7,533 nt of DNA from Acidobacteriota bacterium (GTDB taxonomy: Bacteria > Acidobacteriota > Terriglobia > Terriglobales > Acidobacteriaceae). The translations under genes and the position numbers were made by a program. Location of the stretch: contig JAJZNH010000249.1 in the NCBI GenBank assembly GCA_021811745.1, forward strand, positions 1 to 7,533, in the 5' to 3' direction. This document shows, piece after piece, positions 1 to 6,359 of this stretch (position 1 is the first letter of the stretch; the number at the start of each line of letters is the position of its first letter). The notes beneath the pieces were generated by a model, which was not told the DNA's origin, did not search any database, and was given only the letters and a program-made list of their open reading frames with translations.

Positions 1-1476
1 ACCGACATTCTGAACACGAATTCGCTCGCGTTTCCGAATACGGCGGTCGGCCAAATTTCCGCGGTGAGCATTCAAACTCAGGTCACCATCACAAACACGG
101 GAGACCTGCCCTTGAACTTCCCCGCGAATAACGCCATTACGGTCCGCGGCCCATTCCAGGTAACCACCGACTTCGCTACCCAGATTGCCCCCCATCACCC
201 CGGCACGGGCACGATCAGCGTGCAATTCGCGCCCACCCAGACGGGCGTGGCCACAGGGACGCTCACCATCAACGACTCCATTCGCACGCAGACCGTGGTC
301 CTGAGCGGAACAGGCGTTGCGCCGCCGGCATTCAACGTGAGTCCCACGCGTCTAACCTTCACCAACCAGCAGCCGGGCGTGGCCAGCGCCCCTCAAGTGC
401 TGACGGTGATCAACGGCGGCGGCGCGCCGATGGACAATGTGGGCTTCCAAATCACGGGCCAGGCTGCGGCCAGTTATGCGCTCGGGGCGACCACTTGCGG
501 AGCCACCTTGAACAACGGAAGCAGTTGCACGGTGCAGGTGATTTTCACCCCGGCCGGTACGGGCACTATCACGGCCGCGCTGGCGGTTTCATCCTCGACG
601 CTGGGCGTCGCGGCGATCTCGGTGCCGCTTAACGGCGCGGGTCAGCTTGCAGCCGGCTTGGGAACCAACCCGTCGCAACTGGTCTTTCCGGTGGTCGGGG
701 CAGGCCAGTCGAGCACGGCGCAGCCGGTCACCGTCACCAACTCCAGCAACTACGGGATCGGCTCGGTCACGCTTTCGGTCACCGCCCCGTTCAGCCTTGC
801 GCAGAACAACTGCACGGGCGGCCTGGCGGCAGGCGCAAACTGCACCGCCGGGGTGGTGTTTCAGCCCAGCGCGGCTGGGCCGGCAGCGGCTTCCTTGACG
901 ATCGCTTCTTCGGTGGTGGCTACGCCAGCCAAAGTGGCGCTTTCCGGGACGGGCTATGATTTCTCAGTCGCGCTCTCCGGCATGGGCAGCCAGACGGTAA
1001 CCAGCGGACAGCAAGCCAGCTACACACTGAAGATCACGCCCAATGGTTCGCAGGGCGCCTTCAGCTTCCAGTGCGGAACGCTTCCCACCAATGCGCTGTG
1101 CCTGTTCAATCCCGGCGCGGAAACGCTCGCATCAGGCGTGCAGGGAAACGTGGAGGTCGAGATCTATACCGGGGACTCGGGAATGTCCGCGCGCGCAGAG
1201 AGGCCGAGGGGCGGGGATGCGCTACCATTGGCCTGCGCCTTGCTGCTGCTGCCGCTGGCGCTTTGGAAGCGGCGCAAGGCTTTGTTCCTGGCGGTTCTGG
1301 CAGCGATCCTAACCGCAGGCCTTTCCAGTTGCGCCAGTTCGGGCGGGAATGTGAGCGGAGGCTCCAGCGGTGGGGGTAGCGGGTCCAAGACAGCGCCGGG
1401 AACCTATACGATTCCCGTTACGGTTTCCTCCAATGGCGTCTCTCATTCCGTAAGCGTGACGCTGATTGTGGATTGA
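1..1476 (+). CDS. Partial exported ASH/choice-of-anchor-D repeat protein with C-terminal membrane hairpin (5' end missing)
   Basis: The frame is open from base 1, so the gene starts upstream of the window. The GTG at 64 is internal, because domain sequence precedes it. The 491 visible residues contain three tandem beta-sandwich repeats of the ASH/choice-of-anchor-D type (about residues 1-107, 108-214 and 215-319). Each has an 'L.F....G' opening, a 'VTV.N' strand, paired Cys in repeats 2 and 3, an 'FTP/FQP' strand and a closing 'L.G.G'. A different Ig-like domain begins near 322 (SQTVTSGQQASYTLKITP). It is followed by an Arg/Gly-rich linker, two hydrophobic segments (about 406-421 and 427-442) joined by WKRRK, a lipobox-like LSSC with Cys444, a Gly/Ser-rich linker, and a last beta segment (GTYTIPVTV...VSVTLIVD). 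The likely role is an envelope or surface adhesive or structural protein; the ligand is unknown. The fold assignment is fairly secure and the function is not. Confidence 0.85.
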   Translation, partial: TDILNTNSLAFPNTAVGQISAVSIQTQVTITNTGDLPLNFPANNAITVRGPFQVTTDFATQIAPHHPGTGTISVQFAPTQTGVATGTLTINDSIRTQTVVLSGTGVAPPAFNVSPTRLTFTNQQPGVASAPQVLTVINGGGAPMDNVGFQITGQAAASYALGATTCGATLNNGSSCTVQVIFTPAGTGTITAALAVSSSTLGVAAISVPLNGAGQLAAGLGTNPSQLVFPVVGAGQSSTAQPVTVTNSSNYGIGSVTLSVTAPFSLAQNNCTGGLAAGANCTAGVVFQPSAAGPAAASLTIASSVVATPAKVALSGTGYDFSVALSGMGSQTVTSGQQASYTLKITPNGSQGAFSFQCGTLPTNALCLFNPGAETLASGVQGNVEVEIYTGDSGMSARAERPRGGDALPLACALLLLPLALWKRRKALFLAVLAAILTAGLSSCASSGGNVSGGSSGGGSGSKTAPGTYTIPVTVSSNGVSHSVSVTLIVD

Positions 1477-1604
1477 GCGAGCAGGGCGCACCGGGAAAGC
1501 GAATCCGGGAGCGGCTATACTTGAGCTTCGGTGCTTTGGCCGGAAGGCCGGAGGGTGAAAACGCCGCGGCCAACAGCCTAGGGTGCAAATCCAAAGGGTT
1601 GAAA

Positions 1605-1630
1605 GCGTGGCTCAGGGGCTGAAGCCGCGT
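1605..1630. repeat. Hairpin, possible REP-like element
   Basis: GCGTGGCT (1605-1612) pairs with AGCCGCGT (1623-1630) through G-C, A-T and two G-T pairs. An inner CAG/CTG (1613-1615 with 1619-1621) closes a GGG loop, and A1622 is bulged. The sequence resembles short 'GGCTCAGGGGCTGAAGCC' palindromes that I recall as recurrent between genes in Acidobacteriota. That resemblance is from memory and was not searched. It lies about 130 bases after the surface-protein stop and lacks a T-tract, so it is a poor terminator candidate. Confidence 0.45.
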
Positions 1631-1737
1631 TGGTTCTCTTGACGTTACCGGCACGAGTGCACTCGCGCCCTTTGAATAACCTCGCACCTGGCAAAGTTTT
1701 GCCGCAGCGTGTAGAGCCGCAGCATTTCAAAGCCGAC

Positions 1738-1752
1738 CTGCACCAGGTGCAG
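1738..1752. promoter_or_regulatory. Perfect odd palindrome 26 bases upstream of gatC
   Basis: CTGCACC, a single central A, and GGTGCAG form a perfect 15-base palindrome just ahead of the ribosome-binding region of gatC. The size and symmetry suit a dimeric DNA-binding protein. At the RNA level it could form only a short 5-bp hairpin. No regulator can be assigned, and chance occurrence in GC-rich DNA is possible. Confidence 0.3.
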
Positions 1753-1778
1753 CCAAAGAGTGGGAGAGAGATACGGGT

Positions 1779-2090
1779 ATGGTTGCCAAGGTCAGTGTGG
1801 AAGACGTGCGGCGGGTGGCCGAGTTGGCGCACCTGGAACTGACGCCAGAAGAGAGCGGCCGCATGTTGACGGACCTGAACGCCATTCTGGACTACGTGGC
1901 CGAACTGAGCGAGCTGGATACGGCCGACGTAGAGCCGCTGGCGGAGGTAAGTGAACTGTGGGCTGCCGCGGAAGCGAGCGTTCTGCGCAGCGACGTCACG
2001 CGGCCCTCGCTGGATCGGGCGGCCGTGATGGCGCAGGCTCCGGAAGCCGATCAGGCTTTCTTCAAGGTTCCTAAAGTGATTGAACGATAG
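1779..2090 (+). CDS. gatC: Aspartyl/glutamyl-tRNA amidotransferase subunit C
   Basis: GatC is the small linker subunit of GatCAB. It wraps between GatA and GatB and stabilises the complex that converts mischarged Glu-tRNAGln or Asp-tRNAAsn to the correct Gln-tRNA or Asn-tRNA in the cytoplasm. The 103-residue product, slightly longer than the usual 95 or so, has the family N-terminus (VEDVRRVAELAHLELTPEE, about residues 7-25), a helical middle (LNAILDYVAELSELDT) and the characteristic C-terminal segment RSDVTRPSL...APEADQAFFKVPKVIE. The ATG at 1779 is preceded by a purine-rich GGGAGAGAG at 1762-1770 with suitable spacing. gatA follows after 42 bases on the same strand, consistent with an operon. 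Confidence 0.95.
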   Translation: MVAKVSVEDVRRVAELAHLELTPEESGRMLTDLNAILDYVAELSELDTADVEPLAEVSELWAAAEASVLRSDVTRPSLDRAAVMAQAPEADQAFFKVPKVIER

Positions 2091-2120
2091 AAGACGAGCG
2101 GAAGAGACCACCATCAAAAA

Positions 2121-2135
2121 GAGGGAAAGCGATTG
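2121..2135 (+). promoter_or_regulatory. Ribosome binding site deciding the gatA TTG start
   Basis: GAGGGA (2121-2126) precedes TTG (2133-2135) by six bases. No ATG or GTG in this frame lies between the gatC stop and the TTG, so a rare TTG initiation codon is the best-supported start. A weak start codon could lower GatA synthesis relative to GatC; that is an inference. Confidence 0.7.
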
Positions 2136-3602
2136 GCAAGCGAAGCCAGAACGGCAGAAACGTTTGTTGAAAAGCCGAAGACGCTAGCCGAGCTGCGCGC
2201 TGATCTGGCGGCCGGCCGCACCAAGGCTGCCGATCTGGCGGCCGGCTACTATGCGCGGATCGAGAAGATCAATCCGCGGTTGAACGTCTACCTGAGCCTG
2301 ACCAAAGAGCGGGCAATGGCGCAGGCCGAGCGCATTGACGCGATGGCGGCCAAGGGCGATGTGCTGCCTCCGCTGGCGGGCATTCCGGTGGGAATCAAGG
2401 ACGTGCTGGTGACACAGGGCGCGCCGTCCACGGCGGGGTCGAAGATTCTGGAGGGCTACCGGCCTCCTTACAACGCCACGGCGGTGGCGAAGCTGGAAGC
2501 TGCGGGCGCGGTGCTGCTGGGCAAGATCAACTGCGATGAGTTCGCCATGGGCTCGTCGAATGAAAATTCGGCCTATGGGCCGGTGCGCAATCCCTGGGAT
2601 ACGGAGCGGGTACCGGGCGGATCGAGCGGCGGATCGGCAGCCGCGGTGGCGGCCAACCTGGCGGTGGCCACGCTGGGAACCGATACGGGCGGCTCCATCC
2701 GCCAGCCGGCCAGCTTCTGCGGGGTGGTGGGCGTGCTGCCCACCTACGGCCGCGTCTCGCGCTACGGGCTGATTGCCTTTGCCTCGTCGCTGGACCGCGT
2801 GGGTCCGTTTGCCGCCAACGTGCGCGACGCGGCCATGCTGCTGGGCGCGATTGCCGGGCACGACCCTTCGGACGCCACGAGCTCGCCGGCTCCGGTAGAG
2901 GACTACGCCGCCGAGAGCGACAAAGGCGCGGAGGGGCTGCGCATCGGCGTTCCCGCGGAGTATTTTGGCGAGGGGCTGGACCCCGAGGTACGGGCAGCCA
3001 TCGAAGCGGGAATCGCCGCGCTCGAGGCCGCCGGGTGCACGGTGAAGCCGGTTTCGCTGCCGCACACCAGGTACGCCGTGCCCACCTACTACCTGATCGC
3101 GACCGCCGAGGCCAGCGCCAACCTCGCCCGCTTCGACGGCGTGCGCTACGGCTACCGCTCGCCGCGCTCTGACACTCTGGCGGCCATGTACAGCCACTCG
3201 CGCGACGAGGGCTTCGGCGCCGAAGTGAAGCGGCGGATTCTGCTGGGCACCTACGCGCTCTCAGCCGGCTACTACGACGCCTACTACCTGAAGGCGCAAA
3301 AGGTACGCCGCCTGCTGGCCGAGGAGTTTCTGCGCGCCTTCGCCGATGTGGACGCCATCGTAACGCCCACTTCGCCCTTTCCCGCGTTCAAGCTGGGCGA
3401 AAAGACCGGCGACCCGCTGGCCATGTACCTGGCCGACATCTATACCGTTACCGCGAGTCTGGCGGGCATCTGCGGCGTCACCGTGCCCTGCGGAAAGACC
3501 CGGGCCGGACTGCCGGTGGGCATGCAGGTCCTCGCCGCGCATCTGAACGAGAGCACGGCCTTCCGCGTGGCGCGTGCGGTGGAGGCGTCGGAGGCCAGCT
3601 AG
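2133..3602 (+). CDS. gatA: Aspartyl/glutamyl-tRNA amidotransferase subunit A (amidase)
   Basis: GatA is the glutaminase subunit of GatCAB. It hydrolyses glutamine and delivers ammonia to the GatB kinase/transferase site. The 489-residue length is typical. The amidase-signature Ser-cisSer-Lys triad is complete: Lys89 in GIPVGIKDV, cis-Ser164 in the PGGSSGGSA loop, and nucleophile Ser188 in GTDTGGSIRQPA. The spacings (75 and 24 residues) match the arrangement I know from characterised GatA proteins. Other hallmarks are GKINCDEFAMGSSNENSA (130-147), PTYGRVSRYGL (203-213), and the C-terminal LAG...VP.G....GLPVGMQVL (443-467). The start is a TTG at 2133, with a GAGGGA Shine-Dalgarno at 2121-2126. 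No in-frame ATG occurs until codon 62, which would remove conserved sequence. Residue 202 is Leu where many GatA have Lys (GLKPTYG). gatB is not in the window. Confidence 0.97.
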   Translation: MASEARTAETFVEKPKTLAELRADLAAGRTKAADLAAGYYARIEKINPRLNVYLSLTKERAMAQAERIDAMAAKGDVLPPLAGIPVGIKDVLVTQGAPSTAGSKILEGYRPPYNATAVAKLEAAGAVLLGKINCDEFAMGSSNENSAYGPVRNPWDTERVPGGSSGGSAAAVAANLAVATLGTDTGGSIRQPASFCGVVGVLPTYGRVSRYGLIAFASSLDRVGPFAANVRDAAMLLGAIAGHDPSDATSSPAPVEDYAAESDKGAEGLRIGVPAEYFGEGLDPEVRAAIEAGIAALEAAGCTVKPVSLPHTRYAVPTYYLIATAEASANLARFDGVRYGYRSPRSDTLAAMYSHSRDEGFGAEVKRRILLGTYALSAGYYDAYYLKAQKVRRLLAEEFLRAFADVDAIVTPTSPFPAFKLGEKTGDPLAMYLADIYTVTASLAGICGVTVPCGKTRAGLPVGMQVLAAHLNESTAFRVARAVEASEAS

Positions 3603-3639
3603 CGCGCCAGCAGGGGGCACCCCCTCCCCCATTTCTGGA

Positions 3640-3740
3640 TGCAAATATCTGAAAATGCAGGGCTTACGGCGCCATTTTTGCTGCAAATATCTGATTCTGA
3701 ACGAGTTACTTGCAGAGATTAGAGAGCAAAGGACTTACGG
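3640..3740. repeat. Three degenerate copies of a 30-nt unit
   Basis: Unit A (3640-3669) and unit B (3682-3711) share the identical 13-mer TGCAAATATCTGA. Unit A and unit C (3711-3740) share the ending CTTACGG and align over 30 bases with about 20 identities. Unit B ends in a diverged GTTACTT. Starts are 42 and 29 bases apart. A second CTTACGG-like block is followed in A and C by a similar CCATTTT. I recall comparable arrays between genes in Terriglobia, but no search was done. Spacing and identity are too irregular for CRISPR. Confidence 0.6.
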
Positions 3741-3820
3741 CCCATTTTGTGGCGTTTTGCACCGCGTTGTGTGCGTTTTCGCGAGTGGAAAACAGCCCAT
3801 ATCCACGCGGTTTCGCGGGG

Positions 3821-3847
3821 AGGGCTGCGATCTCGCAGCGTCGCCCT
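3821..3847. terminator. Compound hairpin in the convergent gap, possible bidirectional terminator
   Basis: GCTGCGA (3824-3830) and TCGCAGC (3833-3839) are perfect complements around a two-base centre. Outer AGG (3821-3823) can pair with CCT (3845-3847). No T-tract follows on either strand, so intrinsic termination is uncertain. The position between two convergent genes is what suggests the role. Confidence 0.3.
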
Positions 3848-3981
3848 GAAATATCGGGCGCTAAGCCCTTCTCGTGCTCAAGATCAAGATAGCAAATTGA
3901 GAGAAATACTCTGCAAGGGTGGGTTGGCGGGGAGCGATTACGTAATTTCCGAGGGGTCGGCTACGGGCCACAGTGTCAAAC

Positions 3982-5793
3982 CTACAGGCCCATCATGCGC
4001 ACAATCGCCACCCCATTTGTCTGGCTCGCAATTCCTGGCCTGAGGCGGTAATCGAAATCCAGCGGATCATCCTGATTCCTGCTTTGCATATGGACGTTGA
4101 TCCCGCGCAGACCATCCCTCTGCGCAATCTCAGTTAATGCCAGGTCGTGAGTCGAGAGAGCTCCAACGGCTCCGGCCTCGATCAGCGCCTCCAGCATCCA
4201 CCCAGCCGCTGTGCACCGATCTCTCGAATTCGTTCCGGCTAGCATTTCATCTACAAGAAAGAGAACCGGTTCCCTCCGACGAGCCTTGGCGATGGAATCG
4301 CGCAGCCGCTCGACCTCAGCGAGAAATTTCGAGGCCCCATCGCGCAGCGAGTCTCCAATGGAAATGGAAGCGCAGACCGTCATCACAGCCATGCGAGCCT
4401 GCTTGGCGCGAACAGGAGCGCCCGCCACAGCTAGGACAGCATTCAGGCCGATAGCGCGCAGCAAGGTGCTTTTGCCGGCCATATTCGATCCGCTGACGAT
4501 GTAGAACCGCGTTGAGGCGTCGAGAGTAACGTCATTTGTGACGCAGATGCGCTCTGACAAAAGCGGATGCCCCATCTCCAGCGCCTCGAAATATGCCTTT
4601 CCATCGAGCAAATCAGGGTAGGCATCGCCCGGGTGCTCGTAGGCGTAGCCTGCAAGCGCACTCAAAGCTTCGAACTCTGCCCAGGCGTCAAGCCAACGCA
4701 CAAACGCCGATTGATGCCGCGCCCGCCATCTCTCAATGGCAAGGACCAGTTGCGTGCCAGCGGCAATCGAGACGAGAAAACCATAGAGGTATGGGTCCTC
4801 TCGGTGTTCGATGACCGTAAGCAGTCGTTCCAGGGCGTGCAAGGCCTTGCCGGCATCCTGTGCAGACAGACACTCAGCGATGCCACGGAGCTTAAGGGAT
4901 TGAAAATTCATGGGCACGACCAGCTCGATTCCAGTACGCAACACTGAGACATCACCGCCCAGCGTGCGCAGCACCTCGATGCGCGCGCGTACGTCGCGCA
5001 TGAAAGCAAGCGCAATCACTCCCTGAGCGGCAAACGAAAGCCCTAGCGCCTCGATCACCTCTACCCAGGGATAAAATCGCGCACAACCAGCTACTATCAG
5101 CGCCACAGTGAACATAGACAGCAGAGCAAGAATCGCTGGGAGCACTTTTGGAGGGCGCATCAGAGGTTCGTCGAGCCATCCACTGAGCCGCTTCCGGCTG
5201 CAATCCTGAAACCTGTACTTGCCAAGAGCGTCGATCTCCTCACGCAGGTCAACAGCAGGCTGAAGCTCCTTCACCGCCTCCTGACGTGCGTGAGCCTCCG
5301 CGGAGGTTACCGGATCGAGCAGGAATGCGGCCAGGCGCTCGGCGCCGATGCCGGAACGTGTCGTCGCCAGCAGCTCAAAGATCGATCCCTTGCCAAGAAT
5401 GTCGAGATCGTCCTGATAGAGGTGATGATCGCGCGCAAAGTCGAGCCCACCGTTGCCCTTACCCAGCCAGTCGCCGTTCATGCGGTCGATCCCGCGCTCG
5501 TAGAAAGCGGCCCGGTACGCAGCATCAATCGCCCGGCCGTAATGATGCAGATAGACGTGAATCTGCCAGAAGACTGCCAGGACGAAGACCGGGACTGTGA
5601 CGGCGATGGAAACGTGCAAGCCAACCGGCAGGAAAAACGAGAGCACGAGAAGTACGGCGCAGATTACGCAAGCCGCGACAGCTCGCCGGCTGCGTTGTCT
5701 GGAAAATGCAACAGCAGCTTCAAGAGCCTGCTGTCGCTTCGAGTATCCCTCGCGAACGGCGGCTGCGGATAGCGCGTTATGCGAGTCATTCAT
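3982..5793 (-). CDS. MutS-family ATPase with membrane hairpins, no mismatch-recognition domain
   Basis: The 603-residue product (start ATG at 5793-5791) keeps the MutS core and ATPase but not the N-terminal mismatch-binding domain. Residues 38-55 and 60-80 form one predicted membrane hairpin after a basic RQRSRR. The MutS lever/core motif follows at 136-160 (SIFELLATTRSGIGAERL). A second hydrophobic pair lies at about 217-236 and 245-265. GHPLL is at 408-412. Walker A is GSNMAGKST (435-443, Lys441), the ABC-like signature is SKFLAE (488-493), Walker B is VLFLVDE (Asp515, Glu516) followed by LAGTNSRDR, and the switch His549 is in STHD. The end FDYRL..G.....NGVAIVRM matches the MutS C-terminal strand. 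All ATPase residues are intact. Membrane anchoring and lack of the Phe-X-Glu domain argue against classical mismatch repair; the true role is unknown. The frame stays open to 6021, but the upstream 76 codons lack coding character. GGAGGAG and AAGG precede the chosen ATG. Confidence 0.85.
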   Translation of the reverse strand: MNDSHNALSAAAVREGYSKRQQALEAAVAFSRQRSRRAVAACVICAVLLVLSFFLPVGLHVSIAVTVPVFVLAVFWQIHVYLHHYGRAIDAAYRAAFYERGIDRMNGDWLGKGNGGLDFARDHHLYQDDLDILGKGSIFELLATTRSGIGAERLAAFLLDPVTSAEAHARQEAVKELQPAVDLREEIDALGKYRFQDCSRKRLSGWLDEPLMRPPKVLPAILALLSMFTVALIVAGCARFYPWVEVIEALGLSFAAQGVIALAFMRDVRARIEVLRTLGGDVSVLRTGIELVVPMNFQSLKLRGIAECLSAQDAGKALHALERLLTVIEHREDPYLYGFLVSIAAGTQLVLAIERWRARHQSAFVRWLDAWAEFEALSALAGYAYEHPGDAYPDLLDGKAYFEALEMGHPLLSERICVTNDVTLDASTRFYIVSGSNMAGKSTLLRAIGLNAVLAVAGAPVRAKQARMAVMTVCASISIGDSLRDGASKFLAEVERLRDSIAKARRREPVLFLVDEMLAGTNSRDRCTAAGWMLEALIEAGAVGALSTHDLALTEIAQRDGLRGINVHMQSRNQDDPLDFDYRLRPGIASQTNGVAIVRMMGL

Positions 5794-6211
5794 GGAAGAG
5801 CCTTCTCCTCCCTGAGCGGATGTCAGGGGTGTCCAAAATGCCTGGGTTGAACCCCGTATGAAGCGGCCGGGATTCGAGGCACGACCAGAGAAGGCTTGGA
5901 GGGAGATGCTTTGAGAGCGGCACGGGAAATGGATCTTGCAGTACGCAGAGCGGCAAAGTAAAACATGCACTGTATAAGCGGCTCTGGGGCAGAACCACGC
6001 CGGAGCAAGAGGCAAGGACATTGCAGCGAATTGCCTGCGCTATATCCTGAGAGCGCTTCGTCAGAAACAGCAGCAAAAACGCCAAGAAACAGTAGAGGAG
6101 CAACCTGCCGAGGATTGCGAAGAAAAGAGAGCGATAGTGAGGCAGGCCCGGAATGAGGAGACAGAACAAGGCTCCGCTGGCCGAGTGCAGATAGCCTTGC
6201 GGCTTGTTCAT
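5786..6211 (-). CDS. Possible small membrane protein upstream of the MutS-like gene
   Basis: An ATG at 6211-6209, preceded by the purine-rich AAAGGGGAAGG, opens a 141-codon frame. Its stop lies inside the MutS-like start (ATGAATGA, 8-base overlap), a layout that permits translational coupling. Residues about 13-50 are strongly hydrophobic (LFCLLIPGL, then LFFAILGRLLLYCFLAFLLLFL), ending in TKRS, which suggests one or two membrane segments. The remaining 90 residues are Cys/Pro/Ser-rich without recognisable structure and could be non-coding or frame-decayed. No family is recognised. The alternatives are a shorter protein with a damaged 3' end, or a chance ORF in the leader of the MutS-like transcript. 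The open frame continues upstream to 6307, but that start lacks support. Confidence 0.35.
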   Translation of the reverse strand: MNKPQGYLHSASGALFCLLIPGLPHYRSLFFAILGRLLLYCFLAFLLLFLTKRSQDIAQAIRCNVLASCSGVVLPQSRLYSACFTLPLCVLQDPFPVPLSKHLPPSLLWSCLESRPLHTGFNPGILDTPDIRSGRRRLFHE

Positions 6212-6229
6212 GCCTTCCCCTTTGCAGCC

Positions 6230-6235
6230 ATTGTA
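6230..6235 (-). promoter_or_regulatory. Weak -10 candidate for the minus-strand unit
   Basis: On the minus strand TACAAT (6235 down to 6230) matches five of six consensus -10 positions. No acceptable -35 lies 16-18 bases upstream. Transcription would start about a dozen bases before the small ORF at 6211. A second weak candidate, TATAGT, overlaps the plus-strand -10 box at 6280-6285. Confidence 0.2.
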
Positions 6236-6255
6236 TCGCCAGGCGCCACTAGATT

Positions 6256-6285
6256 TTGACCATCCCCCAATCTTCCGCGTACTAT
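6256..6285 (+). promoter_or_regulatory. Sigma-70-like promoter of the secreted-protein gene
   Basis: TTGACC (6256-6261, five of six to consensus) and TACTAT (6280-6285, four of six) are separated by 18 bases. Transcription from about 6292 would give a leader of roughly 68 bases to the ATG at 6360. The leader contains GGAGG (6299-6303) with no nearby start codon, so that motif is probably not used. Confidence 0.5.
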
Positions 6286-6359
6286 AACCCCAATCCCCGG
6301 AGGACAATTATCTTCGCCGCGAGCCTTTGCGCGCGCCGAAGTGTAGTACGAGGGTCGAG

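Larger units (their letters stand above)
1477..1778. other. Palindrome-rich intergenic region before gatC
   Basis: No coding sequence is convincing here. The stretch contains a run of inverted repeats: TTGGCCG at 1536-1542 facing CGGCCAA at 1567-1573, a bulged hairpin at 1605-1630, an imperfect palindrome at 1651-1668 with the perfect core CGAGTGCACTCG (1654-1665), GGCAAA/TTTGCC at 1690-1703, and CTGCACCAGGTGCAG at 1738-1752. An octamer GCCGCAGC is repeated at 1701-1708 and 1716-1723. A lone -10-like TATACT lies at 1516-1521 with a poor -35, so no gatC promoter can be named with confidence. The 5' half looks like a decayed interspersed repeat element; that is an inference. Confidence 0.6.
3603..3981. 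other. Convergent intergenic region with degenerate repeats
   Basis: This gap lies between the 3' ends of gatA (plus) and the MutS-like gene (minus). It begins with an AGGGG/CCCCT mini-hairpin (3612-3625) and a C-tract, followed by the repeat array at 3640-3740. A stem GTGGA/TCCAC (3785-3789 with 3802-3806) and a strong hairpin at 3821-3847 come next. Short open frames cross it, but they lack ribosome binding sites and domain-like sequence. It is less GC-rich than the flanking genes. No protein or structured RNA family is recognised. Confidence 0.6.

Noticed and set aside
64..66. GTG as start of the first gene
   Set aside because: The frame is open to base 1 and the preceding residues (SLAFPNTAVGQ) complete an ASH repeat, so this is an internal codon of a gene cut by the window edge.
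1516..1521. TATACT as gatC promoter -10
   Set aside because: There is no plausible -35 (GGGAAA at the right spacing), and it would give a leader of about 250 bases; kept only as a remark.
1578..2117. 179-codon minus-strand frame across gatC
   Set aside because: It is antisense to gatC and the repeat-rich gap, with no ribosome binding site or domain.
2184..3197. Long 337-codon frame on the minus strand
   Set aside because: It lies wholly antisense to gatA, whose catalytic motifs are unmistakable. The product is Arg/Gly/His-rich low-complexity sequence typical of an antisense frame in GC-rich DNA.
3640..3740. CRISPR array
   Set aside because: The copies are degenerate, spacing is 42 then 29 bases with almost no spacer before the third unit, and no cas genes are present.
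3747..4043. 98-codon plus-strand frame overlapping the MutS-like 3' end
   Set aside because: It has no ribosome binding site, runs antisense into an established gene and shows no domain.
5290..5772. 160-codon plus-strand frame
   Set aside because: It is fully antisense to the MutS-like gene, where motifs and frame are clear.
5794..6021. 76-codon N-terminal extension of the MutS-like protein
   Set aside because: The extension has no coding character, and a GGAGGAG/AAGG ribosome binding region points to the ATG at 5793.
6327..6359. TTG start for the secreted protein
   Set aside because: It would put 11 residues ahead of a normal signal peptide; the ATG at 6360 has a GAGGG and a standard N-region.
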